A stretch of 64,000 bases of DNA from Mallotus nudiflorus (taxonomy: Eukaryota > Streptophyta > Magnoliopsida > Malpighiales > Euphorbiaceae), in assembly GCA_947683625.1 (NCBI GenBank), contig CANTUR010000128.1, positions 687,001-751,000 on the forward strand, given 5' to 3'. The position numbers and the translations under genes are program-made. Of this stretch, positions 8,960 through 20,000 are shown piece by piece; the first letter of the stretch is position 1, and each line of letters starts with the position of its first letter. A model generated the notes under the pieces. That model ran no database searches. It was given only the letters and a program-made list of their open reading frames with translations, and was not told the origin of the DNA.

Positions 8960-10288
8960 ATGACTCAAGCATCTCTCCAAATAATGAAGAAATTTCTTAA
9001 AAGTCTCAATGGCGATAACTAGAACAAGTTTCAACCTTTCCACATCAAATCCCTAAAATCTCTTCAGCACCTGACTATTGATAACAATCTCCTACTTGTT
9101 GCTGCTACCTTATGGGATATCAAGGACCATGTATTTAGGTTTAATGAGCAGGAGCTTTGTCTAATGATTGAAGAGTTTGTTGCTATCCTGGGATGCACAT
9201 TAGACTCGACTGCTATGATAGCCCTTCCTAATTTAGAGATGCAGTTTCCTAACAAATTGGTTGCATTCTTTGATTTGCCCCAGATGATATTTATGTGTAT
9301 GTGCATAACCTTGAGACCATTCATCTTTCTTCTCTGATCACCATCTATGGGACTCAAGACAAAAACACTACTTCTTAGACTAGAACAGTTGCTTTCTGTT
9401 TATATGCTTAATATTTGCTAGTTTCTCATCATGGTGATGTCGATACACGCATTGTCAGTATTTTGGAATAAGTGGAGCTTGGAGATAATCCTATGCTAGT
9501 TATCCTTACTAAGACCATCATTGGGCTCGACAGTTTCAAGACTTATAACCATTTCTCAAGCAGCTTACTTCTTCTTCAGGTGTGCAACCAAAAATTTTAT
9601 TTTTATTTTATTTATACCCTAATTTTTGCCTAAGCCACCCTTTTAGGTTTTTAGCTTAGCAGGATTGCCCTAACTTTTTCCTAAGCTACCCTTTCGGGTT
9701 TTCAACTTAGCAAACTTTTATTTTATTATTCTTATACCTTTTTTTTAAGATTTGTTACAAGAAAAACTGAGCTTGCTTAATGTACCCCTCAATCCTTTAA
9801 CTTATCAACCTCATCCGCTATAATCTCATTCTCTGAAAATGAAAGAAAAACATTCTATGGACCAATGGGTTGACTGGTTGAAGAAGATTTCAGATACTGA
9901 GATCACATGGGTCTGCCCTTGGTGGAGATTGAAGTTCATGACTATTGAGCTGTATGATCATTGTGTTCTTATTCCAGGGCTGCACTTCTCTACCTTTTTT
10001 ACCCCTTTACGCCTTTGTTGTCAATATGGTCACCCTCAGTTCATTGTTACTATTCTGACTGACTTTGAAGGCTTTCCTTTGAGATAAGATTCTCTGGATA
10101 AGATTAGGATATTGTGGCCTTATAGAGCCCTTGAGTGGAACATACACCTGGATGCTGATGTTACTATTGATGACGATTACAAAACTTGGGTTGTTATCCA
10201 AAAGACAAAACCACTAGGCTTTGCTAGGTACAAGAGAACTCAAACTTTGTATGATGAGTCACAAAGGAAGAAACAAAGACATCACTAG
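8960..10288 (+). pseudogene. DUF7745-like plant gene relic
   Basis: From ATG 8960 the frame reads LLVAATLWDIKDHVFRF and LCLMIEEFVAILGC (about 9085-9190). This is the WDP...FTF...TIEEY-ALL pattern I recall for DUF7745 proteins. After a frame change between about 9300 and 9385 it continues as VDTRIVSILE and GDNPMLVILTKTIIGLDSF, with LLLLQ ending at a GT donor (9580). The second part (9839-10288) reads EITWVCPWW, HCVLIPGLHF and CCQYGHPQFI, then KIRILWPYRALEW and YKTWVVIQKTKPLGFARY, ending at TAG 10286. Stops at 9020, 9335, 9409, 9469 and 10085, plus the frameshift, make it a pseudogene. The function of DUF7745 is unknown. The intron (9580 to about 9830) carries two hairpin modules, and its acceptor is not clear. 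The relic is on the same strand as the PMD relic, 420 bp downstream of it. Confidence 0.7.
9617..9712 (+). repeat. Two hairpin modules in relic intron
   Basis: Two copies of about 45 bp, at 9617 and 9668. Each has CCCTAA, then TTTTGCCTAAGC, then ACCCTTTCGGGTTTTC and CTTAGCA. Outer arms CCTAAG/CTTAG and inner arms ACCC/GGGT can pair, giving a nested hairpin. Related copies lie at 10522-10688. Confidence 0.7.
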
Positions 10289-10521
10289 ATAGAATGGTCT
10301 CATAGAGCTAGTTCTAGGTTTTCTTATGTTTTGTTATCCCTTCAAGTAATTATGCTTTATAATAAAGAAGGATATGCAAAGTTTAAAAAAACTTCAATTT
10401 CAATTTCATTCATTAATTAGGGTCAAAATGAGTACATTTAATACATCACATGACATAACTCCTATTATCAGCTAGTCCTCACGGATTTTCTAACTGAATA
10501 TTTTTCACTCACATTTTATTT
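10289..10521. other. 3' flank of DUF7745-like relic
   Basis: Non-coding sequence after the final stop, with an AATAAA at 10361-10366 and AT-rich sequence beyond it. Nothing else is recognised before the next hairpin modules. Confidence 0.4.
10361..10366 (+). terminator. Possible polyadenylation signal
   Basis: AATAAA lies 72 bp downstream of the DUF7745-like stop codon, a normal distance for a plant 3' end. The motif is common in AT-rich DNA, so support is weak. Confidence 0.3.
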
Positions 10522-10688
10522 CCCTAATTTTTGCCTGACTAGCCCTTTGCGGTTTTTCTAATTAGCGAGGCCATTATTATTTTTATTTATTTCCCTAACT
10601 TTTGCTTGTCAGCCCTTTGTGGGTTTTATGAACAGTGGGAACGTCCTAACTTTTGCCTGACTAGCCTTTTTAGGTTTTCTAGCTAGCG
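10522..10688 (+). repeat. Three hairpin modules, CCCTAACTTTTGCCTGACTA type
   Basis: Copies start at about 10522, 10593 and 10645. Each carries CCTAA(C/T)TTTTGC, then a short segment ending AGCC(C)TTT, then GGTTTT and a CTAGCTAGCG- or TAATTAGCG-like end. They are relatives of the modules at 9617-9712, with GACTAG/CTAGC-type outer arms in place of CCTAAG/CTTAG. Confidence 0.65.
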
Positions 10689-10745
10689 GACTTTATTTTC
10701 TTTATTCTACTTTTATTCATATTTTTTACAGGTAGTACTTCTTAA

Positions 10746-12287
10746 TGTTAGTGATTTGCACTAGGTCAATCATTTATGATTATGTATTGACTTTCTTATT
10801 TTATTAATAGAGGTATTTCATTATCAATTGATTTTATGATAATTATATGAATGGTAAATTCTTACTAAGGCCATCAAGTATGTGACTTGATAGTAAAACC
10901 CTTAAATTAAAATAAGAGTTCTATTCTAATTATCCCTAGCCATTTATTCATTATATATAAATATTAAAGTATTAAGGCTAGTATGAAGTTGACTGATGGT
11001 TATGTTTCACTAATCATGAATATGAGATATTAAGTCAACTCATAGGTACATAATGAGAGATCATGTACTGGATTGACCCACTATGAAAATATTACACAGA
11101 TTATTGTCATAAGTATTTCTCATTACAGTAATTTTATTTTGGTCCTTTGACCTTGAAATCATCATGGATTTCTATATAGCTATTTTATGTTTTGACATAT
11201 TCTAACATTGTCTTTAACCAAATGATTAAATAGGATGTTGTTGGATATGAAATTAGTTATGCGAGGAATGTGAGTGATTTAGAAGCGATTTATTCCTCAT
11301 TAATATAAGAAAGATATCTAAGGGCCCCATGATGAGATAAACTAAAGGAAAATGCATGGCCATGCTGAAATGAATTGATAAAGAGTTATCATTTTTAGTC
11401 TACTTGGAATCAAGTCAAAATATTGAACTATATAAGGATGACATTCTATGCCTTATGTTCAATTGAGATATCATATGATAAAGGGATGATAAAATTCACT
11501 GTAATTAGGTTATGTTGGATTATTGACTTCACATGACTTGGGTAGTCATAATGTCTTGCTAGAAGCCACTTATTACTTGTAGGCCTAAATAGAGGTTTAG
11601 GCCCATTGCCAATGTTATATGAACCTATACAGTCACACACTTAGAACAAGCCTAAAACAAATATGGGTTTAATAAGGCCAAAATAAACTCTGTGGAAATA
11701 AGTAATTAAAGAATTTTATTTATTTGTTTATTTATTTAAGATAAATATTATTTTAAATAAATAAATAAGATATTATTTTTTATTTATTTTTAAATAAAAA
11801 TTAGAATATAAAAAATGGAAATTACCAAAAGGTCATTGGTAAGTGAAACTGTAATTTGGAGTTTATAAATATGTTATATTCTCTAGGGTTTAATACACTT
11901 GTTGTTTTTCCTACTCCAAATTCCTTTTCTTTCTTCTTAGAAAACAAACACAGATTTTTTCTTTTGTTCTTGATTTGTGAGACAATCAAGGAGGTTGCTA
12001 GCACACACACTCAAATTCATCTTGTGAAGGGCTGTTCGTGTGGATACCTATAGAGGACGCATCCTTTTAGAGACATCTTGATCCGAACAACCAAAGTAAA
12101 AAGGCTCGAGGTAAGGTGTCACTGATGTGAACCTCCTCTCATCCTTCCAGAAAAACTTGCCTCTTCTGCATTTTAGTAAAATTTTTGAAATCCTAGATTT
12201 AATCAAGTAGTCGAATTACATGGATCTAGGTTTGGGAACGTGATAAATTTTAATTTTTTCACTGTGTTTGTATCATGGAACCCAACA
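10746..12287 (+). mobile_element. Solo LTR 2
   Basis: A 1542-bp member of the same LTR family, starting TGTTAGTGATTTGC and ending GGAACCCAACA, with its TATA box at 11864-11871. Non-satellite DNA (TACTTCTTAA) lies on the left and satellite (GAACAAAGTGTATTGC) on the right. The flanking 5-mers CTTAA and GAACA do not match, so no target duplication survives. No primer-binding or coding sequence adjoins it. It marks the right boundary of the non-satellite island. It may have inserted in satellite and later lost its left flank by deletion or recombination. A 64-codon antisense open frame (11446-11640) recurs in the other copies but looks fortuitous. Confidence 0.88.
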
Positions 12288-12989
12288 GAACAAAGTGTAT
12301 TGCTCTCAATCTGCTTTGGTTGGCTATAGATAAAGTTTATAGCACCCAATATAAGGCTTTGAGTTATCTTCGATTTAATATGTTATAGGCCCTCAAGTTC
12401 AATCAGGGTTGCCACAACCACCCATTTGAATCCCAAGTGCACACGCCCACTTTGTAAAATCCATCCATAAATGCCAAAGCACTCTTATCTATAGGCCCTT
12501 AAATTTGGATTGGTATAGAAGAAGTGCGTAGCACCCATTATTGTTCTTTGAGTTAGCCACAATTTGATATATTATATGCCCCCCGTGGTTCAATCGAGGT
12601 TGCCACAATAATCCATTTTAAGCCAAAGTGTTCACGCCCACTTTGTCATATCCATCCATAAATGCCAATGTAGTCTCATCCATAAGCCCCTAAATTTGGA
12701 TTGCTACGGATGAAGTGTGTAGCTCATTTTATAAGGCTTTAAGTTAGGTTTGATTTGATATATTATAGGCCTTGGTATTCAATCTGGGTTAGCACGACCA
12801 TCCATTTGAATCCTAAATGCACACACCCACTTTGTTAAATCCATCCATAAATGTCAAAGCAGTCTCATCCATAGGACCCTAAATTTGGATTGGTATAAAA
12901 GAAGTTTATAGTACACATTATAGTTTTTTGAGTCAGCCACAATTTGAAATATTATAGGCCCCGTGGTTCAATTAAGGTTTCCATGACTA

Positions 12990-14090
12990 TCCATTTGAAG
13001 ACAAAGTGTGCAATGCACTTTGTCAAATCCATCCATAAATGCCAATGTAGTCTCCTCCATATGACCCAAAATGTGGATTGCTACAGACAAAGTTTGTAGC
13101 TCATATTATATGGCTCTAAGTCAACTTTGATTTGATATATTATGGGCCCCGTAGTTCAATCATGATTTCCACTACCATCCATTTGATGCCCATGTGCATA
13201 CACTCACTTTGTCAAATCCATCAATAACTATTTTTTGATACCCCCTAAATTTTAACTACTACAGACTAAGTTTTTAGCACAAGATCTGAATTAGCTTCTA
13301 TTTAATATATTATTGGCCTTGTTGTTTAATCAAGGTTTCCATGACCATCCATTTGAAGCCTAAGTTCACATGCCCACTTTATCAAATTCACCTACAAATG
13401 GCAATGTTGTCTCATCCATAGGCCCCTAAATTTGGACTGTTACAGAAAATGTTTATAGCACTTAACATAGAGCTCTAAGTTAGCTTCAATTTGATATATT
13501 ATGGGCCCTACAGTTTAATCGAGATTTCCACAACCGTCCATTTAAAGTAAAAGTGTGCACGCCTACTTTGTCAAATCCATCCATAAATGCCAATGTAGTC
13601 TCATCCATAAGCCCCTAAATTTTGATTGCTATAGATAATGTGTGTAGCTCCTATTATAGGGCTCTAAGTCAACTTTGATTTGATATATTATGGGCCTTGT
13701 AGTTTAATCGTGATTTCCACAATCATCTATTTGATGCCCATGTGCATACACTCACTTTGTCAAATCCATCCATAACTATCATCCATAGCCCCTAAATTTG
13801 AAATACTTTAGACTAAGTTTTTAGCACAAGATTTGAATTAGCTTCTATTTAATATATTTTTAGCCCCATGGTTTAATCGGGGTTTCCACGACTATCCATT
13901 TAAAGCCTAAGTTTGCATGCCCACTTTATCAAATTCATCTATAAATGGTAATGTTGTCTCATCCATAGGCCCCTAAATTTGGACTGCTATAGAAAATGTT
14001 TATAGCACTTAACATAGAGCTCTAAGTTAGCTTTAATTTGATATATTATAGGCCCCATAGTTCAATTGGGGTTTCCCCGACCGTCCATTT
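12990..14090 (+). repeat. Local duplication of a shortened three-monomer unit (about 548 bp)
   Basis: Two adjacent units share diagnostic features. CATGTGCATACACTCAC occurs at 13191 and 13739. Both have a shortened monomer around CCATAACTAT or CAATAACTAT, both have TTTTTAGCACAAGAT, and both have AATGTTGTCTCATCC at about 13403 and 13950. The offset is 547-548 bp, that is 3 x 189 less a shared deletion of about 19 bp. A shared private deletion indicates duplication of the trimer after the deletion. Confidence 0.75.
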
Positions 14091-17000
14091 AAAACAAAAG
14101 TGCGCATGCCCACTTTGTTAAATCCATCCATAAATGCCAATGCAGTCTCATCCATAGGCCCTTAAATTTTGATTATTACAAATAAAATGTGTAGCTCCTA
14201 TTATAGGTGTCTAAGTCAGCTTTAATTTGATATATTATGGGCCCCGTATTTCAATCAAGGTTGCCACAACTATCCTTTTGAAGCCCAAGTGCGCACGCCC
14301 ACCTTATCAAATCCATGCATAAATGCCTATGAATTCTCATCCATAGGCCCCTAAATGTGGATTGGTATAGAAGATGTGTGTAGTACTTATTATAGGGCTC
14401 TGAGTTAGCCTCAATTTGATACATTATAAACCCTGTACTTTATTCAGGGTTGCCACAACTGTCCATTTGAAGCCCCAATGTGCATGCCCATTTTGTCAAA
14501 TCCATCCATTAATGCTAATGTAGTCTCATCCATAGGCCCCTAAGCTTGGATTGTGGTAGAAAAAGTTTATAGCACTCATTATAGGGCTCTGAGTCAGCTA
14601 TTATTAGATATATCATGGGCCCTATGGTTGAATTGAGGTTTCCATGACCATGCATTTGAAGCCCAAGTGTGCACACCCACTTTGTCAAATCCATCCATAA
14701 ATGGCAATGCAATCTCATCCCTTGGCCCTAAATTTTGATTGCTACATATGTAGTTTATAGCACCCATTATAAGACTCTAAGTTAGCATTAATTTGATATA
14801 TTATTAGCCTCATGATTCAATTGGGTTTGCCACAACTTTCCATTTGAATCCTAAATATGAATGCCTACTTTGTGAAATCCGTGCATTAATGGCAATGGAG
14901 TCTCATCCATAAGCCCCTAAAATTGGATTGTTGTAGATAAAGTTTATAGCACTCATTATAGGGCTCTGAGTCAGCTTTGATTTGATATATTATGGGCACT
15001 ATGGTTCAATTGAGGTTGCCATGACCGTCCATTTGAAGCCTAAGTGCGCACACCCACTTTTTCAAATCCATCCATAAATGGCAATGTAGTCTCATCCATA
15101 GGCCCCTAAATTTGTATTGCCAAAGATTAAGTTTTAAGCACAAGATCTGAATCTGCTTTAATTTTATATATTATAGGCCTTGTGGTTCAATCGGGGTTGC
15201 CACGACCATCCATTTTAAGCCCAAGTGTGCATGCCCTCTTTGTTAAATCCATATATGAATGCTAATGCAGTCTCATCCATTGGACCTTTAATTTGGACTG
15301 TTATAGATAAAGTTTGTAACACCTAATATAGGGCTCTAATTTACCTTTGATTTGATATATTATGGGCTCTGTGGGTCAATTATGGTTGCCAGGGCCATCC
15401 ATTTTAAAGCCTAAGTGCGCACCCCTACTTTGTCAAATCCATCCATAAATTGCAATGCAGTCTTGTCCATAGGCCACTAAATTTGGATTGCTACATACAA
15501 AGTTTGTAGCACCTAATATAGAGCTTTGAGTTGGCTTTGATTTGATATACTATAGTCCTTGTGGTTCAATCGAGGTTGCCATGACAATCCATTTCAAGGC
15601 CAATTATGCATGCCTACTTTATCAAATCCATCCATAAATACCAATACAATCTCATGCATAGGCCCCTAAATTTGGATTGGTATAGAAGAAGTGTGTAGCA
15701 CCCATTATAGTTCTTTAAGTTAGCCACAATTCAATATATTATGGGCCCTATAGTTCAATCAAGGTTGCCATGAATGTCCATATGAATCCCAAGTGCGCAC
15801 ACCCATTTTGTCAAATCCATCCATAAATAGCAATGCAATCTCATCTATAGGCCCCTAAATTTTGTATATTATAGGCCCTATAGTTCAATCAAGGTTGCCA
15901 AAACCATCCATTTGAAGTCCAAGTGTGGACGCCCACTTTATTAAATCCATCCATGAATGCTAATACAATCTCATCCATTGGCCCCTTAATTTGGACTGCT
16001 ATAGACAAATTACATAATACTTAATATAGGGCACTAAGTTAGATTTGATTTGATATATTACGGGCCCCATGGTTCAATCGTGGTTGCTAGGGCTGTCCAT
16101 TTTGAAACCTAAGTGTGCATGCCCACTTTGTCCAATCCATCCATAAATGCCAATGCAATCTCATCCATAGACCCCTAAATTTGGATTGCTATAGACAAAG
16201 TTTGTAGAACTTAATATAGGGCTCTAAATCAGCTTCAATTTGATATATGGGTCCCACAGTTCAATCGAGGTTGCCATGACCATCCATTTAAAGCCCAAAT
16301 GGGCACACCCTCTTTGTCATATCCATCCATAAAAGCCAATGTAGTCTCATCCAAAGGCCCCTAAACTTGGATTGCCACGGACAAAGTCTATAGCTCATAT
16401 TATAGGGCTCTAAGTTAACCTTGATTGGATATATAATGGGCCCTGTGGTTCAATTGGGGTTGCCATGACCATCCATTTGAAGCCCCAGTGCACACACCTA
16501 CTTTGTTAAATCCATCCATTAATGCCTATGTAGTCTCATCCTTAGGCCCCCAAACTTGGATTGTGATAAAAAAAGTTTATAGCAGTTATTATAGGACACT
16601 GAGTCAGCTTTGATTGGATATATCATGGGCCCCATGGTTCAATCGGGGTTGCCATGATCGTCCATTTAAAGCCCAGGTGCGCATGCCTACTTTGTTAAAT
16701 CCATCCATAAATGTCAATGCAGTCTTATCCATAGGCCCCTAAATTTGGACTGTTGCAGATGTAGTCTATAGCATCCATTATAAGGCTATGAGTAAGGTTT
16801 AATTTAATATATTGTTATTAATCCAGTGCCATGACTGTCCATTTGAATCCCAAGTGCGAATGACCACTTTGTCAAATCCATGCATAAATGTCAACGATGT
16901 CTTCTCCATAGGCCCCTAAATTTGGATTACCACAAATAAAATGTGTAGCTCCCATTATAAAGCTCTAAGTTAGCTTTAATTTCATATATTATAGGGCCCG

Positions 17001-20000
17001 TGGTTCAATCGAGGTTGCCACAACCATCCATTTGAAGCCTAAGTGTACACACCCACTTTGTCAAATGCATCTAGAAATGGCAATGTAGTCTCATCCATAG
17101 GCCCTCAAAATTTGACTGCTATGGACAAAGTTTATAGCACCTAGTATAGAGCTCTAAGTTAGCTTTGATTTGATATATTATGGGCCCTGTGGTTCAATCG
17201 GGGTTGCCACGACCATCCATTTGAAGCCAAAGTGTTCATTCTTACTTTGTCAAATCCATCCATAAATGCCAATGTCGTCTCATCCATAGGCCCCTAAATT
17301 TGAACTCCTATAGACTAAGTTTTTAGCAGAAGATCTGAGTTAGCTTTGATTTGATATATTATAGACCCCATGGTTCAATCAAGGTTGCTATGACTATTTA
17401 TTTAATGCCCAAGTGTGCACACCCATTTTGTCAAATCCATCCATAAATGCTAAAGCAATCTCATCCTTAGGCCCCTAAATTTGGACTACTACAGACAAAG
17501 TTTGTAGCACCTAATATAGGGCTCTAAGTTAGCTTTAATTTGATATATTATGGGCCCCATGGTTTAATTGTGATTGCTAAGATTATCCATTTGAATCTCA
17601 AGTGTGCACTCCCACTTTGTCAAATCCATCCATAAATGCCAATACAGTCTCATCCATAAGCCCCTAAATTTGGATTGGTGTAGAAGAAGTGTGTAGCACC
17701 CATTATAGGCCTTTGAGTTAACCATGAGTCAATACATAATAGGCCCTATGGTTCATTTGAGGTTGCCACGATTGTCCATTTGAAGCTTAAGTGTGCATGC
17801 CCACATTGTCAAATCCATCTATAAGTGCCAATGTAGTTTCATCCATAGGCCCTTAAACTTGGATTGCTATGGATGAAGTCTATAGAACTTATTATAGTGC
17901 TCTGAGTCAACTTTGATTGGATATTTTATGGGCCCTATGGTTCAATGGCGGTTGATACGACAGTCCATTTGAAGTCCAAGTGTGCACGCCCACTTTGTCA
18001 AATCCATCCATAAATATGAATGTAGTCTCATCCATAAGCCCCTAAACTTGGATTACTATAGATGAAGTGTGTAGCTATTATTATAGGGCACTATGTTAGC
18101 CTTGATTAGATATATTATAGGCTCTATGGTTCAATCAGGGTCGCCATAACCATCCATTTGCAGCCCAAGTGCACATGCCTACTTTATCAAATCCATCCAT
18201 AAATGTCAATGCAACCTCATCCTTAGGCCCTTAAATTTTGATTAGTATAGAAGAAGTGTGTGGCACCCATAATAGGGCCCTGAGTTAGCCTTGATTTGAT
18301 ATATTATAGACCATGTGGTTCAATCAAGGTTGCCACAACTGTCCATTTAAAGCCCAAGTGCACATGCCCACTTTATTAAATCCATCCATAAAAGGCAATG
18401 CAATGTCATCCATAGGCTTCTAAATTTGGACTGCTACAAACTAAGTTTTTAGTACGGGATTTGAATCAGCATTGACTTGATATATTATGAGCCTTGTGGT
18501 TCAATTGGGGTTGCAACAACTGTCCATTTGAAGCCTAAGTGCATATGCCCACTTTATCAAATCCATCCATTAATGCCAATGTAGTCTCATCCATAGGCTC
18601 CTAAATTTGTACTGCTACAGATAAAGTTTATAGCACTTAAAATAGGGCTCTAAGTTAGCTTCTATTTGATATATTATGGGTGTTATGGTTCAATTGTGGT
18701 TGCCAAGACTGTACATTTTAAGCCTAAGTCCGCACACCCACTTTGTCAAATCCATCCATAAATATGAATGTAGTCTCATCTATAGGCCCTTAAATTTGGA
18801 TTGGTATAGAAGAAGTGTGTAGCACCCATTATCGGTCTCTAAGTTAACCACAATTTGATATGTCATGGGCCCCATGGTTTTAATTGGGGTTGCCATAACC
18901 ATCCATTTAAAGACTAGGTGTGCATGCCCATTTTGTCAAATCCATCTATAAATAGCAATGTGGCCTCATCCATAGGCCCTTAAATTTGTATTGGTACAAA
19001 ACAAGAGTGTAGCACCTATCATAGGGCTTTGATTTTGGCTTGATTTGATAAATTATAGGCCTCATTGTTCAATCGGGGTTGCCATGACTGTCCATTAGAA
19101 GCCCAAGTGTGTATGCCCATTTTTTCAAATCCATCCATAAATAGCAATGCGTTCTCATCCATAGTCCCTTAAATTTGGACTGCTATAGATATAATCTATA
19201 GCAACCATTATTAGGCTCTGAGTCAGCTTTAATTTTATATATTATGGGCCTTGTGGTTGAATCGAGCTTCCCATGATCGTCCATTTGAATCCAAAGTGTG
19301 CACACCCGCTTTGTCACATCCATGCATAAATGCTAATACAGTCTCATCTATAGGCCCCTAAATTTGGATTGCTACAGATAAAGTTTTTAGCTCCCATTAT
19401 AGAGTTCTAAGTCAACTTTGATTTGATATATTATAGGCCCCATGGTTCAATCGGGGCTACCACAATTGTTCATTTAAAACACAAGTGTGCACGCCCATAT
19501 TTTTAAATCCATCCATAAATGTCAATGCATTCTCATCCATAGGCGCCAAAATATGGATTGGTATAGAAGAAGTGTGTAGCACCTATTATAGGGATCTGAG
19601 TAAGCCTTGATTTGATATATTATGGGCCCTATGGTTCAATCGGTATTTCCATGACCATCCATTTGACACTAAAGTGCGCACTCCCACTTTTTCAAATCCA
19701 TCTATAAATGGCAATGCAGTCTCATCCATAGGCCCCTAAACTTAGACTACTACAAACTAAATTTTTAGCACGAGATCTGAATCAGTATTGATTTGATATA
19801 TTATGGGCCTCATGGTTCAATCAAGGTTTGCCATGACCATCCATTTAAAGCACAAGTGCAGATGCCCGCTTTGTTAAATCCAGCCATGATTGCCAATGCA
19901 GTCTCATCTATAGGCCCCTAAATTTGGACTGCTACAAACAAAGTTTATAGCACTTAACATAGGGCTCTAAGTTAGCATTGATTTGATATATTATGGCCCT

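Noticed and set aside
9064..9357. 97-codon minus-strand open frame.
   Set aside because: It is antisense to the DUF7745-like exon, which has the recognisable domain pattern on the plus strand.
3787..12287. LTR 1 and LTR 2 as the two ends of a single retrotransposon carrying the PMD gene.
   Set aside because: LTR 1 has its own CCTGT duplication on both sides, and the minisatellite phase is restored when it is removed, so it is an independent solo insertion. The two copies also belong to different terminal subfamilies, and no primer-binding site or polypurine tract adjoins them.
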